Assembly (NCBI RefSeq): GCF_018130785.1 | Contig: NZ_JAFCJT010000001.1 | Span: 496,001-560,000, forward strand | DNA: 64,000 nucleotides | Source of the DNA: Bradyrhizobium liaoningense | GTDB lineage: Bacteria > Pseudomonadota > Alphaproteobacteria > Rhizobiales > Xanthobacteraceae | Direction: 5' to 3' | Shown here: positions 53,278 to 62,840 of the stretch, piece by piece | How positions within the stretch are numbered: the first letter of the stretch is position 1 | How the letters are laid out: every line of letters begins with the position of its first letter | Translations under genes and position numbers: made by a program | Notes under the pieces: model-generated | Seen by the model: the letters and a program-made list of their open reading frames with translations, nothing else | The model's database searches: none | Told to the model about the DNA's origin: nothing

Positions 53278-55305
53278 ATGTGCGGCATCGCGGGCATCGT
53301 GGCGCTCAGTGAAAACGCTCCGAGTCCTTCGCGGAGAGCGCTCTTGCGGATGGTCGGGGCGCTTGCACATCGCGGACCCGACGAGCAGGGCCTCTACCGG
53401 GACCAACGCGCGGGCCTGGCGCACGCCCGGCTCTCGATCATCGACATAGCGGGCGGACAACAACCTCTCTCCGATCCTGGCGGGCCCGCCTGGATCGTGT
53501 TCAATGGCGAGATCTTCAACTATGTCGAACTGCGCGAGCAGCTGATCTCGCTCGGCCATCGCTTCCGCACCCGCAGCGACACGGAGGTCGTCATTCAGGC
53601 CTATCGCGCCTGGGGCGAGGCAGCATTCGAAAGGATGAACGGGCAATGGGCCCTTGCCATCTGGGATGCCGCGGCCAGCCGCCTCGTCTTGTCCCGCGAC
53701 CGGACCGGAATCTGTCCGCTCTATATCTGCGACCATCAAGGCCACCTTTACTTTGCCAGTGAGATCAAGGCTATCTTCGCAGCAAATCCGGCAATCCATC
53801 GGGCGCTCGATCCAGCAGGCATCGACCAGACCTTTACTTTCTGGAGTAGCGTGCCGCCACAAAGCGTGTTTCAGGGGATCATGGAAGTCGAACCTGGTCA
53901 CGTCCGCAGCTACGTGCGCGGCGCGGTTCGGGACCGCGCATTCTGGACTCCGTGCTATGCTACCCGATCCGACGAGCATTGCATGTCGTCCGCCAGCTGC
54001 GATGACGATGTGATCAATCTTGTGCGTAACGCGCTTGAAGCGGCTACGGCGTTACGAATGGTCCGGTCCGACGTCCCTGTGGGAAGCTATCTCTCCGGTG
54101 GCCTCGACAGTTCGCTTGTCGCGGCATTGGGGAGCCGGTTTGCAGGCAGGCGCTTCCAGACGTTTTCCGTGCGCTTCACCGACGCTGAGTATGACGAGAC
54201 CTCCTATCAACGCCTAATGGCCCGCACGATTGCGAGCGAGCACCACGAGCTCATGGTCTCGCGGCAGGATATCGCCGAGGTATTTCCCAAGGTCATCTAT
54301 CACACCGAGCGTCCAATTCTGAGGACCGCCCCTGCCCCGCTGTTCCTGCTCTCAAAACTCGTACGCGAGCGCGGCATCAAGGTCGTCCTGACCGGCGAAG
54401 GCGCAGATGAAATGTTCGCCGGCTATGATGTGTTTCGGGAAGGCAAGATCCGCCGCTTCTGGGGCCGCCAGCCGGCCTCAACACGGCGAGCCGCCCTCCT
54501 GAGCCGGCTCTATCCCTACATCTCGCGATCGCCGGTTCACACGCAGGCCATCGCGCTGAAGTTCTTCGGACACGGCATTTCGGCCCCAGATACCCCCGGC
54601 TTTGCTCATTCTCCGCGTTGGCGCAGCACGAGCGCGATCAAGCGGCTGTTCTCCAAGGATATGCGCGCGGCGACTTCGCGCGCGGATCCGGTGACCGAAT
54701 TGCTCGATCGTCTGCCGCCGGATTTTTCCCGCTGGACGCCGCTTGCACAAGATCAGTACCTCGAGACCAAAACGCTCCTGGCCGGATACCTGCTCTCCTC
54801 TCAGGGAGACAGGATGCTGATGGCGCACTCGGTCGAGGGACGCTTTCCATTCCTTGACGACGACGTGGTCGAACTCGCGAATTCCCTTCCCGACGCCTGT
54901 AAACTTCGCATCCTTGACGAGAAGCACGTCCTTAAGCGTGTCGCGCAGTCGCAGATTCCACCCGAGATCGTCACACGGAAGAAGCAGCCCTACCGGACCC
55001 CCAATGCGCTCTGCTTCTTCGACAGGAATGCCCCCCCTTATGTGGACGAAGCGCTCTCGGGCGCAAGCGTCCGCGCCGCGAACATCTTCGACCCGATGGC
55101 GGTCGAGCGGCTGCGCGCCAAGTGCCACGCTCATGCGCAAGCCGGCGATGGTGACTTGTCCAATTTCGACAACATGGCGCTCGTCGGCGTCTTGTCCACC
55201 CAGCTCCTGTACCAGCAGTTCGTCGCGGACCGGCCGGAAGAATCGCACCGCCTCGAGTTCCGCGTTGACGTCGACCACCAAGACGTATCGGGAGCTTACG
55301 CATGA
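53278..55305 (+). CDS. Asparagine-synthase-like glutamine amidotransferase
   Basis: 675 residues. Met-Cys2-Gly-Ile start with the catalytic Cys, then the class II glutaminase domain with HRGPDEQG and NGEIFNYVELR. The synthetase domain has the PP-loop SGGLDSS near residue 270 and GEGADEMFAGYD. It is longer than classical AsnB. It lies 5 bp after the NadE-like gene and its stop overlaps the ligase start by 4 bp. By context it probably amidates a glycan-linked or carrier-linked acid, as AsnB-like proteins do in other polysaccharide loci. Confidence 0.9.
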   Translation: MCGIAGIVALSENAPSPSRRALLRMVGALAHRGPDEQGLYRDQRAGLAHARLSIIDIAGGQQPLSDPGGPAWIVFNGEIFNYVELREQLISLGHRFRTRSDTEVVIQAYRAWGEAAFERMNGQWALAIWDAAASRLVLSRDRTGICPLYICDHQGHLYFASEIKAIFAANPAIHRALDPAGIDQTFTFWSSVPPQSVFQGIMEVEPGHVRSYVRGAVRDRAFWTPCYATRSDEHCMSSASCDDDVINLVRNALEAATALRMVRSDVPVGSYLSGGLDSSLVAALGSRFAGRRFQTFSVRFTDAEYDETSYQRLMARTIASEHHELMVSRQDIAEVFPKVIYHTERPILRTAPAPLFLLSKLVRERGIKVVLTGEGADEMFAGYDVFREGKIRRFWGRQPASTRRAALLSRLYPYISRSPVHTQAIALKFFGHGISAPDTPGFAHSPRWRSTSAIKRLFSKDMRAATSRADPVTELLDRLPPDFSRWTPLAQDQYLETKTLLAGYLLSSQGDRMLMAHSVEGRFPFLDDDVVELANSLPDACKLRILDEKHVLKRVAQSQIPPEIVTRKKQPYRTPNALCFFDRNAPPYVDEALSGASVRAANIFDPMAVERLRAKCHAHAQAGDGDLSNFDNMALVGVLSTQLLYQQFVADRPEESHRLEFRVDVDHQDVSGAYA

Positions 55306-56864
55306 TGAACGATCCTGTGCCGCTCCTGCACGACTACCTGATCCACTCGGCTCTTCAAAACCGCGCGAAGGTCGCGCTGGTATGCGACGGTCATCGGGTC
55401 ACCTACGACCAGCTCGAGGCGTGGTCGAATGTGGTCGCGCATCACCTGGTTGAGGCCGGCGTCGAGCGCGGCGACCGTGTGATGATCTTTGCCGACAACA
55501 CCGTCGAGGCAGCCGTCAGTTTCTGGGCCGTCCTCAAGGCCAATGCGGTCGTATGCCTTATCAATCCTCTCACGAAGCCGGACAAGCTTGGCTATCTCCT
55601 CAATGACTGCCAACCGACTGCGCTCATTACACAAACGCGCCTTTACGCAACGTTCGGCGGACCTGCACGACAATGCCCTTCCTTGCGCCGCGTGATCGTG
55701 TCCGGCCCTATCGGCGACGCCGATTTGAACGCACTGCCCCATGCCGTGCGATGGAATACTGTAACAGCCGCCGAGTACGACGCGGCACCCGCGCGCCGCT
55801 GCATCGATATCGATCTCGCCGCTATTGTCTACACCTCGGGCTCGACCGGTGAGCCCAAAGGGGTGATGCTGACGCACCGGAACATGATGACGGCGTGTAC
55901 GTCGGTTGCCTCATATCTGGATGTGCGTGACGATGAGGTTATCCTCAACGCTCTGCCACTCGCCTTCGACTACGGCCTGTATCAGATGATCATGGCCGTA
56001 CGCGCTGGAGCGCGTCTTGTTCTCGAGCGCTCGTTTGCTTTCCCCGCCGAGACGCTCCGGCGTGTTGCGGAAGAGAAGGTTACGGGCTTTCCCGGCGTGC
56101 CGACGATGTTCTCGACTCTGCTGCAGCTCGAGTCGTTGAAGAATTACGATCTATCCAGCATTCGCTACGTGACAAGCACAGGTGCCGCACTACCGGTCCG
56201 GCACCTGCTCCAGCTGAGACACACCTTCTCCGGCGCACGCATCTACTCCATGTACGGTCTTACCGAATGCAAACGCTGCACCTATCTGCCGCCGGAAGAT
56301 CTCGATCGGAAGCCGTCGAGTGTAGGAATTGCCATTCCAAATACTGAAATGTGGATCGTCGACGAGCGTGATCAACGGGTCGGCGCCGGCATCGCCGGAC
56401 AGCTCGTGATCCGCGGCGCGACAGTCATGAAGGGCTATTGGCGAAAGCCCGAAGCTACTGCGAAGAAGCTCAAGCCCGGACCGCTTCCTGGCGAGCAAGT
56501 GCTGTACACTGGCGACTACTGCCAGATGGACGCCGACGGATATCTGTATTTCGTCAGCCGGAGCGACGAGGTCATCAAATCACGCGGTGAGAAGGTCGCG
56601 CCCAAGGAAGTGGAGAGCGCTTTGCTGGACATTCCCGGCATTAGAGAAGCGGCAGTCGTTGGCGTTCCCGACGACTTGCTCGGCCACGCGATCAAGGCGT
56701 TCGTTGTCATCGACCTGGGGCGGCCGATCGACGCTAAGCAGATCCAACGAGAGTGTCAGAAGCGCCTCGAGAGTTTCATGGTCCCCAAGTACGTCGTTAT
56801 CGTGCCGGAACTGGCGCGCACGGATACGGGCAAGATCAACAAGAGGGAGCTCATCACCGGCTAG
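55302..56864 (+). CDS. AMP-forming acyl/aminoacyl ligase (ANL superfamily)
   Basis: 520 residues. The ATP-binding motif YTSGSTGEPKG is at 177-187, with the later ANL blocks MYGLTECKRCTYLPPEDLDR, LYTGDYCQMDADGYLYFVSR and the catalytic-Lys region DTGKINKREL near the end. It activates a carboxylate to an acyl-adenylate and can load a carrier protein; the ACP gene follows immediately. Substrate cannot be told. Similar ligases occur in exosortase-associated glycan loci. Confidence 0.92.
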   Translation: MMNDPVPLLHDYLIHSALQNRAKVALVCDGHRVTYDQLEAWSNVVAHHLVEAGVERGDRVMIFADNTVEAAVSFWAVLKANAVVCLINPLTKPDKLGYLLNDCQPTALITQTRLYATFGGPARQCPSLRRVIVSGPIGDADLNALPHAVRWNTVTAAEYDAAPARRCIDIDLAAIVYTSGSTGEPKGVMLTHRNMMTACTSVASYLDVRDDEVILNALPLAFDYGLYQMIMAVRAGARLVLERSFAFPAETLRRVAEEKVTGFPGVPTMFSTLLQLESLKNYDLSSIRYVTSTGAALPVRHLLQLRHTFSGARIYSMYGLTECKRCTYLPPEDLDRKPSSVGIAIPNTEMWIVDERDQRVGAGIAGQLVIRGATVMKGYWRKPEATAKKLKPGPLPGEQVLYTGDYCQMDADGYLYFVSRSDEVIKSRGEKVAPKEVESALLDIPGIREAAVVGVPDDLLGHAIKAFVVIDLGRPIDAKQIQRECQKRLESFMVPKYVVIVPELARTDTGKINKRELITG

Positions 56865-56914
56865 CTTGTGGACGGCAAAATCGACGCATCGCTATCATAT
56901 GGAGCACCAATGCA

Positions 56915-57193
56915 ATGACACTGGTCTTGGCACCCGACCGCTACAAGGAGCAAATCCGCGCGTTTCTGACCTCGAATTTCTACATCAGCGACATCGCGGC
57001 GTTGAACGACGATGCTTCCCTGCTCGACCAGGGGATCATCGATTCGACCGGAGTTCTCGAGGTGGTCGGGTTCATCGAGACGACCTTCGGCATCGCCGTC
57101 GACGACAACGAGATCCTGCCTGAGAATCTCGATTCCATTCAGGGCATGGCACATTACATCGCGAGCAAGGTTGACTTGGCCGCCGACACCTGA
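56915..57193 (+). CDS. Acyl carrier protein
   Basis: 92 residues, an acidic helical protein. The phosphopantetheine site is Ser44 in GIIDSTGVLEVVGF, with the usual Asp-Ser pair followed by Thr instead of Leu. A later helix is EILPENLDSIQGMAHYIASK. The start at 56915 is the only ATG giving the normal ACP N terminus. It lies 50 bp after the ligase and is last of the cassette. Confidence 0.9.
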   Translation: MTLVLAPDRYKEQIRAFLTSNFYISDIAALNDDASLLDQGIIDSTGVLEVVGFIETTFGIAVDDNEILPENLDSIQGMAHYIASKVDLAADT

Positions 57194-57523
57194 CCTACCG
57201 GCTGGCTCGGCAAGGCGGAAACGAGCTGTCCGACTCGATCGCGGTTTGGCGCCCCGGGATTCACTCGGTCGCCGAGCGCGGCGCTTTTCGCTCTTCGCGA
57301 ACTTCCGCATTAGTCCCTTAGTCAAGTGAAACCCGCGTCTTCCCGAGAGGTACGCCTCGACTGCACGACCGCGTGCACAACCCGCCGGCATTCTTCTGCC
57401 GTCCGATTCCAACGCTCTCATGCAAACGAACGAAGACGCAGGCGTGGTTTGCCCCTACTTTTTTCCTGCAAAGCATTTCTCGTTTTTTTTGAAGCGTATT
57501 TTTTTGAGTACAGGGAGGTTCAG
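57194..57523. other. Intergenic region with promoter element and T-rich stretches
   Basis: About 330 bp between the ACP and nucleotidyltransferase genes. It contains the promoter element (57418-57457). T-runs lie at about 57458-57464, 57483-57490 and 57500-57505. No gene is supported. Confidence 0.55.
57418..57457 (+). promoter_or_regulatory. Locus-specific promoter element, site 6, ahead of the nucleotidyltransferase operon
   Basis: The box TCATGCAAACGAACGAAGAC is at 57418-57437, a full match to the consensus. CCTA is at offset 37-40 (57454-57457). The gene starts 67 bp after the CCTA. Confidence 0.65.
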
Positions 57524-58240
57524 ATGAAAGCGGTAGTTCAATGCGGCGGCAGAGGAACTCGACTTCGTCCACATACGTCGATTTTGCCAAAACCTCTCAT
57601 GCCAATCGGCGCCCGTCCCGTCCTCGAACTCGTTCTCAAATGGTTAAGACGGAACGGGATCGGAGAGGTCTTCGTCACCACCGGCTATCTGGGCCATCTG
57701 ATCCGTAGTGTCTGCGGTGACGGCAGCCAGTGGAACATGCAGATCACCTATACGCAGGAGCTCGAGCCGCTCGGCACGATCGGACCATTGTCATTGCTGC
57801 GAGAACAGCTCAACGAGCCGTTCCTGGTCCTCAACGGCGACGTCCTGACAGACCTGAACCTGAACCAGCTGATCCACAATCACCGAAAATCCGATGCCAA
57901 CATCACCATCGGAACTTCCGTTCGAAGCACGAAGATGGACTTCGGTGTGATTGATGAAACCGATGGACGCGTGACCGGATTTCGCGAGAAGCCGGAGCTG
58001 ATGAACCTCGTCAGCATGGGAATCTACTGCATGAATCCGGTCGTCCTCGAGCGCATTCCGTCGGGCGTCCCGTTCGGATTCGACGACCTGATGTTCCAGA
58101 TGCTCGAGGAAGACGCCCGCGTTAACGTCTTCAAGCACACCGGCCTGTGGCTCGACATTGGCCGGGTCGAGGACTTCCTGAAAGCCCAGGACATTGCGTG
58201 GGACGAGCAATCGCCTGCATTCGCAACTGCGGCTGCGTGA
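57524..58240 (+). CDS. Sugar nucleotidyltransferase
   Basis: 238 residues from ATG 57524, with the strong ribosome site GGGAGG. The N-terminal nucleotide-binding signature is QCGGRGTRLRPHTSILPKPL, the metal Asp is in FLVLNGDVLTDLN, and WLDIGRVEDF is at the C terminus. This group makes NDP-sugars from sugar-1-phosphates. It is the first gene of an operon with the aminotransferase, sugar transferase and epimerase that follow. Confidence 0.92.
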   Translation: MKAVVQCGGRGTRLRPHTSILPKPLMPIGARPVLELVLKWLRRNGIGEVFVTTGYLGHLIRSVCGDGSQWNMQITYTQELEPLGTIGPLSLLREQLNEPFLVLNGDVLTDLNLNQLIHNHRKSDANITIGTSVRSTKMDFGVIDETDGRVTGFREKPELMNLVSMGIYCMNPVVLERIPSGVPFGFDDLMFQMLEEDARVNVFKHTGLWLDIGRVEDFLKAQDIAWDEQSPAFATAAA

Positions 58241-58285
58241 TGCAGCGTCGCCCTTCGCACAGGGAATGTACGGGAAGAGGAACAC

Positions 58286-59425
58286 ATGCTGTTGGTATCA
58301 GAACCGGCCCTGGGAATTGACGAAAAGGAAGCTCTTGCTGCCGCGATCGACAGCGGCTGGATCACCATGGGGGATCGCGTGCGGGAGTTCGAGCAAACGT
58401 TTGCTCGCATGCATGACGCTGATGACTCGATTGCCGTCGGATCATGCACGGCCGCACTTCACCTCATCCTGCATGCCCTCGGGGTCGGCCCCGGCGATGA
58501 AGTCCTCGTTCCATCTCTCACGTTCGTTGCCACGGCTAATGCCGTGCTCTACGTCGGAGCACGGCCCGTGTTCGTCGATGTCCAATCCGGGGCAGTTCCC
58601 CTGATGTCCACGGCCGACGCGCTCCGCAAGTGCACTTCGCGGACGAAAGCGGTGATCCTCATGCATTTTGGGGGCTACCTCGCAGATCGAGAGGAGTGGC
58701 AGGCCTTCGCTCGCAGCAAGGGTCTGCTCCTGATCGAAGACGCCGCGCATGCGCCCGGCGTCAAGGGGGTCGGCACGTTTGGCGATGCGGCCGCGTTTTC
58801 CTTCTACGGCAACAAGAACATGACGACTGCTGAAGGCGGCGCAATCATAACGCGTCACCGGATCTTGAACGACATGATCAAGCGCGCCAGGTCGCATGGC
58901 ATGACTACCAACACGCGCCAGCGGCTCGTCAGCCGCAGCCCCGAATACGACGTGACGCTTCTTGGATTCAACTACCGCATGGACGAGTTGCGCGCCGCAG
59001 TCGGCCTGGTGCAGCTGCGTAAGTTGGCAGGTTGGAACGACACCAGGCGGCATCTGTCGCTGCACTATCGGCGGCGCCTCGCCGAGCGTTGCCCTTCGGT
59101 CCTGGTGCCATTCAACGCGTCGTGGGTATCGGCCCACCATCTAATGCCGGTCGTCCTCCCTGCGGCAAGCGCTCGGCAGCCCCTGATCGAGCAGCTCAGC
59201 AAGCGCGGCGTTCAGACGACCATTCACTATCCTCCGGTGCATCGGTTGACGTTCTACCAGGATCAGTATCCGGGCATCAGCCTACCCAACACCGAGGATT
59301 TTTGCGGACGTGAGCTCACCTTGCCGCTCCATCCCGCGATGACTCTCGCCGACGTTGATCACGTGGCAGACAGCCTCGCAGATGGACTTCAGGCAACCTG
59401 TCCCGCGGAGGTCGAACAGGCATGA
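58286..59425 (+). CDS. DegT/DnrJ/EryC1/StrS-family sugar aminotransferase
   Basis: 379 residues. The PLP-binding Lys177 is in FSFYGNKNMTTAEGG, preceded by the Asp in LLIEDAAHAPG. These enzymes aminate 3- or 4-keto NDP-sugars. Together with the nucleotidyltransferase and epimerase it suggests an amino-deoxy sugar in the glycan. The end overlaps the sugar transferase start by 4 bp. Confidence 0.94.
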   Translation: MLLVSEPALGIDEKEALAAAIDSGWITMGDRVREFEQTFARMHDADDSIAVGSCTAALHLILHALGVGPGDEVLVPSLTFVATANAVLYVGARPVFVDVQSGAVPLMSTADALRKCTSRTKAVILMHFGGYLADREEWQAFARSKGLLLIEDAAHAPGVKGVGTFGDAAAFSFYGNKNMTTAEGGAIITRHRILNDMIKRARSHGMTTNTRQRLVSRSPEYDVTLLGFNYRMDELRAAVGLVQLRKLAGWNDTRRHLSLHYRRRLAERCPSVLVPFNASWVSAHHLMPVVLPAASARQPLIEQLSKRGVQTTIHYPPVHRLTFYQDQYPGISLPNTEDFCGRELTLPLHPAMTLADVDHVADSLADGLQATCPAEVEQA

Positions 59426-60159
59426 GCGAAACGGTCAATGCAGGATGTGCTGGGCCGGCAGCTCCGGCCGTGCGTTTGCGGCGCGTCATCGATGTCCTCG
59501 GTGCCGGGACGGCCATATTCGTCTCGCTGCCGATCCTGCTGGTTATTGCGCTTGCAGTTTGGATCGAAGGCGGGCGACCGATACTGTATTCGCAACTTCG
59601 TCTCGGGCTGAACGGGTCGCCGTTCCGCATGTACAAGTTCCGGAAGTTCAGAGCCGATTGCGACGATCGCGGAAGTCCGCTCACGATGGTGAATGACAAC
59701 CGCATGACGACGATCGGCGGGCTGCTGGCTGCATTCAAGCTGGATGAGCTACCGCAGCTCTGGAACATCCTGCGGGGTGACATGTCTTTCGTCGGCCCGC
59801 GACCCGAGACCCTCGTATTTGCCGACTGTTTCAGGAACGGGTTCGAAAAGATTCTTGAGCACCGGCCAGGCCTCGTCGGGCCGTGCCAGGTTCTCTTCCG
59901 GCATGAAAATACGATGTTCCCGCCGGACGGCAATGTGGCGGATTTCTATCGGGAGGTTCTGTTTCCCGCCAAGGCGAAGATCGACCTGGCATACTATTCC
60001 AATCGAACCGTCACGTCCGATCTCCGGTGGATCGTTCAGGCCGCCTGGATCGCCGTGGGGGAGCCGCTTCTCAACCGCATGCGAAGACCCCGACCGGACA
60101 GCCAGAGCGGCATAGCGCCAAATGGCGGATCTCTCGGTGCGAACTCATTTCAAAAATAG
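59422..60159 (+). CDS. Initiating sugar-phosphate transferase (polyprenyl-phosphate type)
   Basis: 245 residues. One N-terminal membrane segment (about 28-46, AGTAIFVSLPILLVIALAVW) and the catalytic domain of the bacterial sugar transferase family: MYKFRKFRADCDD, KLDELPQLWNILRGDMSFVG, then PRPE. It places the first sugar phosphate on undecaprenyl phosphate to begin repeat-unit assembly. It is short (single-helix type rather than WbaP length). It is translationally coupled to the aminotransferase. Confidence 0.93.
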   Translation: MSETVNAGCAGPAAPAVRLRRVIDVLGAGTAIFVSLPILLVIALAVWIEGGRPILYSQLRLGLNGSPFRMYKFRKFRADCDDRGSPLTMVNDNRMTTIGGLLAAFKLDELPQLWNILRGDMSFVGPRPETLVFADCFRNGFEKILEHRPGLVGPCQVLFRHENTMFPPDGNVADFYREVLFPAKAKIDLAYYSNRTVTSDLRWIVQAAWIAVGEPLLNRMRRPRPDSQSGIAPNGGSLGANSFQK

Positions 60160-60171
60160 ACGGGTGCTCAA

Positions 60172-61212
60172 ATGGCGACTGAAAAGCGAACTGTTCTTCT
60201 CGTAGGTGGTGCTGGTTACGTGGGCTCAGTGATCACGGGCCATCTCCTGAGAAAGGGTTGGCACGTTCGCTGCCTGGATCAGCTGATCTACAAGAACGAG
60301 AGTTGTGCCTGGCCTTATCTGAGCGTTCCGCAATACGAGTTCATGCAAGGCGATATTCGCGATGCTCGTTTCGCTGCTCAAGCATTGAAGGGCGTGGATG
60401 ACGTCGTCATCCTGGCTGGGCTCGTCGGCGATCCGATCACGAGCAAGTACCCCGACGAAAGTCACGCCATCAACCGGAATGGCGTCGCGTCCTTCATCGA
60501 CGCGATGCAACACCATCCGGTCGACCGACTCATTTTTGTGTCCACCTGCTCGAACTATGGGCTGGTGGAAGAAGACAAGGCCGTCGACGAGAATTACCCG
60601 CTCGCGCCACTTTCCCTTTACGCCAAGCACAAGGTGGAGATCGAGCAGAAGATCCTGGGACTCAAGGGAAAGGTTGGATTCCATCCAACGGTTCTCCGAT
60701 TTGCGACGGCGTTTGGTCTTTCCTCGCGAATGCGCTTCGATCTCACGGTGAACGAATTTGTGCGTGAACTCCATCTGGGAAAAGAACTTCTGGTATTCGA
60801 TCCCAAGACCTGGCGTCCTTACTGCCATGTTCGTGATTTTGCCCGCGCGATCGAGGAAGTGCTCCGCGCGCCCACCAACAAGGTCGCATTCGAGGTCTTC
60901 AATGTGGGCTGCGAGGAGAACAACTTCACCAAGCTGATGGTGGTTGAGGAGATCCTGAGGCACATTCCGCGATCGAAGGTGACCTATCAGGAGCGCGGCG
61001 CCGATCCCCGGAATTACCGCGTGAATTTCGACAAGATCCGACGGGTATTGAATTTCACGCCTGAAATCAGCGTTCAGCAAGGGATCGGCGAAATCCTCGC
61101 CGCCTTGAGCCAGGGCCTGTTCGACCACGTCGAAGAACAGAGGCACTTCTTCGGAAACTACGAGATCTTTCTTCCGACCGCCCGCATCCCGGATTTGAAG
61201 AGGGCCGTTTGA
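60172..61212 (+). CDS. NAD-dependent epimerase/dehydratase (extended SDR)
   Basis: 346 residues. The Rossmann motif is LLVGGAGYVGSVITGHLL (9-26), with the catalytic Tyr150 and Lys154 (LYAKHKVEIE) and the Ser/Thr in VSTCSNYG. It is a sugar-nucleotide epimerase, dehydratase or reductase; the exact substrate is not evident. It starts 12 bp after the sugar transferase gene in the same operon. Confidence 0.9.
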   Translation: MATEKRTVLLVGGAGYVGSVITGHLLRKGWHVRCLDQLIYKNESCAWPYLSVPQYEFMQGDIRDARFAAQALKGVDDVVILAGLVGDPITSKYPDESHAINRNGVASFIDAMQHHPVDRLIFVSTCSNYGLVEEDKAVDENYPLAPLSLYAKHKVEIEQKILGLKGKVGFHPTVLRFATAFGLSSRMRFDLTVNEFVRELHLGKELLVFDPKTWRPYCHVRDFARAIEEVLRAPTNKVAFEVFNVGCEENNFTKLMVVEEILRHIPRSKVTYQERGADPRNYRVNFDKIRRVLNFTPEISVQQGIGEILAALSQGLFDHVEEQRHFFGNYEIFLPTARIPDLKRAV

Positions 61213-61279
61213 GAAGTATCCGCGATCGTTATCCCCAAATTGCGAGCGGCGAAGGCTCGGTTGCATCGGGAGTTCGTCC

Positions 61280-62551
61280 ATGAAATGCAAGAAGCAAGGC
61301 AAGCCCTCTTCCACCCTCCTGCTGGGTTCATGCGCAGCGGTTCTGTTTTTCGCGACAAGTGGGCTATCCTTTGCCGCTCCATACAAGCTCGGACCGGGTG
61401 ATACCATCGAGATTTCGATCGGCGGCCTCCCTGATCAACGCAATCGCACGCAGATCCAGATCGACGGCACCATCCCGCTTCCGGGAGGTGGGACGGTAGA
61501 AGTTGCGGGCCTGACCCCGGCGCAGATGCAGAGCCGCATCGAGACGCTGCTGCAAGCACGGATACTGCGTCAACGCCTGACCGACGGACGCGACCAGGCA
61601 TTTGTGGTCAAGCCCGGCGACGTCATGGCAAGCGTCGTGGAATATCGGCCGGTCTATGTTTCCGGAGATGTGCTCACGCCCGGACAGCAGACGTATCGGG
61701 CTTCAATGACCGTGCGCCAGGCCGTGGCAGTCGCCGGCGGTTTCAGCCTGCTGCGATCGCGGGGCATGCAACCCGGCGCCACCGATCCTGCAGATCTTGT
61801 ACGGGACTACCAATCTCTCGCCACCGAATACACCAAGGAATATTTCCATATCGTCCGAACCGGCGCGGAGCTTGATGGTCGCGACACGTTCGACGCCACG
61901 CCTCCAAGCGACATTTCGCTGCCCGCGAGTGTGATCGCTTCGGTCGTTCAAGCCGAGAAGGACTCTCTGAAGACCTCGCAAAGCGACTACCGCACGGAAC
62001 AACGCTTCCTGGACGACGCCGTAAAGCAGACGGACGCGCAGTTCGCTACGCTCAAGAAGCAACAGGAAGGTGAAGAGAAGGGCGTGCAGGCCGACGAAGA
62101 GGAACTCGAACGGGTCATGAAGGCGTTCGGCTCCGGCCTGCTGGCAAGTCCTCGTGTCAGCGAAAGCCGGCGCGCCCTGTTGCTGTCCTCGACCCGGCGC
62201 CTGCAGACGAGCGTCGAGCTCATGCGGCTACAGCGTCAGCGTGAGGACTTCGTGCGGCAAACGGGGCGTGTCACCAGTCAGCGCACGATCAATCTGCTCA
62301 GAGAGCAGAAAGACTCGAATGTTCGTTTGGCGGACCTGCGCGTGAGAATGCAGGCGCTCAGTCAAAAATTGCAGCCTATCGGCGGCTCGGGTGCCATCCC
62401 CGTCAATTCAGGCGAGCTCAATCCCGACGTGGTCGTCGTGCGGCGGCTCGGTCAACAGTGGGACAGGATACCCGCATCCGTCGACTTCGACGTGGAGCCA
62501 GGCGACGTGATCGAAGTCACACTGCGCCCTCAGGCGGCCTTCTCGAACTGA
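61280..62551 (+). CDS. Polysaccharide export protein, ExoF-like (PES/SLBB)
   Basis: 423 residues, close to the length of Sinorhizobium ExoF. A signal region at about 12-33 is followed by the export domain YKLGPGDTIEISIGGLPDQR and an SLBB-type segment (YVSGDVLTPGQQTYRASMTV). A long helical, coiled-coil-prone region (about 215-360) and a C-terminal beta tail (VDFDVEPGDVIEVTLRPQAA) come next. It belongs to the trans-envelope export machinery. No Wzc/ExoP kinase is in view; it may lie to the right. Confidence 0.9.
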   Translation: MKCKKQGKPSSTLLLGSCAAVLFFATSGLSFAAPYKLGPGDTIEISIGGLPDQRNRTQIQIDGTIPLPGGGTVEVAGLTPAQMQSRIETLLQARILRQRLTDGRDQAFVVKPGDVMASVVEYRPVYVSGDVLTPGQQTYRASMTVRQAVAVAGGFSLLRSRGMQPGATDPADLVRDYQSLATEYTKEYFHIVRTGAELDGRDTFDATPPSDISLPASVIASVVQAEKDSLKTSQSDYRTEQRFLDDAVKQTDAQFATLKKQQEGEEKGVQADEEELERVMKAFGSGLLASPRVSESRRALLLSSTRRLQTSVELMRLQRQREDFVRQTGRVTSQRTINLLREQKDSNVRLADLRVRMQALSQKLQPIGGSGAIPVNSGELNPDVVVVRRLGQQWDRIPASVDFDVEPGDVIEVTLRPQAAFSN

Positions 62552-62641
62552 GCACGAACAGAGGTACTCCCTTCAGAGTAAACAGGGCGCTGCTTCCGGA
62601 GTAGCTTCCGCATACCCCCATGGCTACTCCCGCGAGGCTTA

Positions 62642-62683
62642 AACCCGCCTTGCTACCCCTTCAACCCGCCTTGCTACCTCTTC
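62642..62683 (+). repeat. Two tandem 21-bp repeats upstream of a LuxR-type gene
   Basis: Units at 62642-62662 and 62663-62683 differ at one base. Each contains GCTACC. Related GCTACTCCC and GTACTCCC sequences lie just upstream (62560-62635). They sit about 160-200 bp ahead of a regulator gene and may be its operator. Confidence 0.5.
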
Positions 62684-62840
62684 GTTGATCACGACCGGGG
62701 CGATGCCCGAAAGATCGGCGACTTTCACCCCCTCCGACGGTTGCGGGGTTACCCCCCATTCAACGTTTACAGGCTTGGCAGAAGTTGGGAATCTTTGTGG
62801 CACGTTCACTCCATCGGGTCAGCGCGGCCGGGGGAATAAA

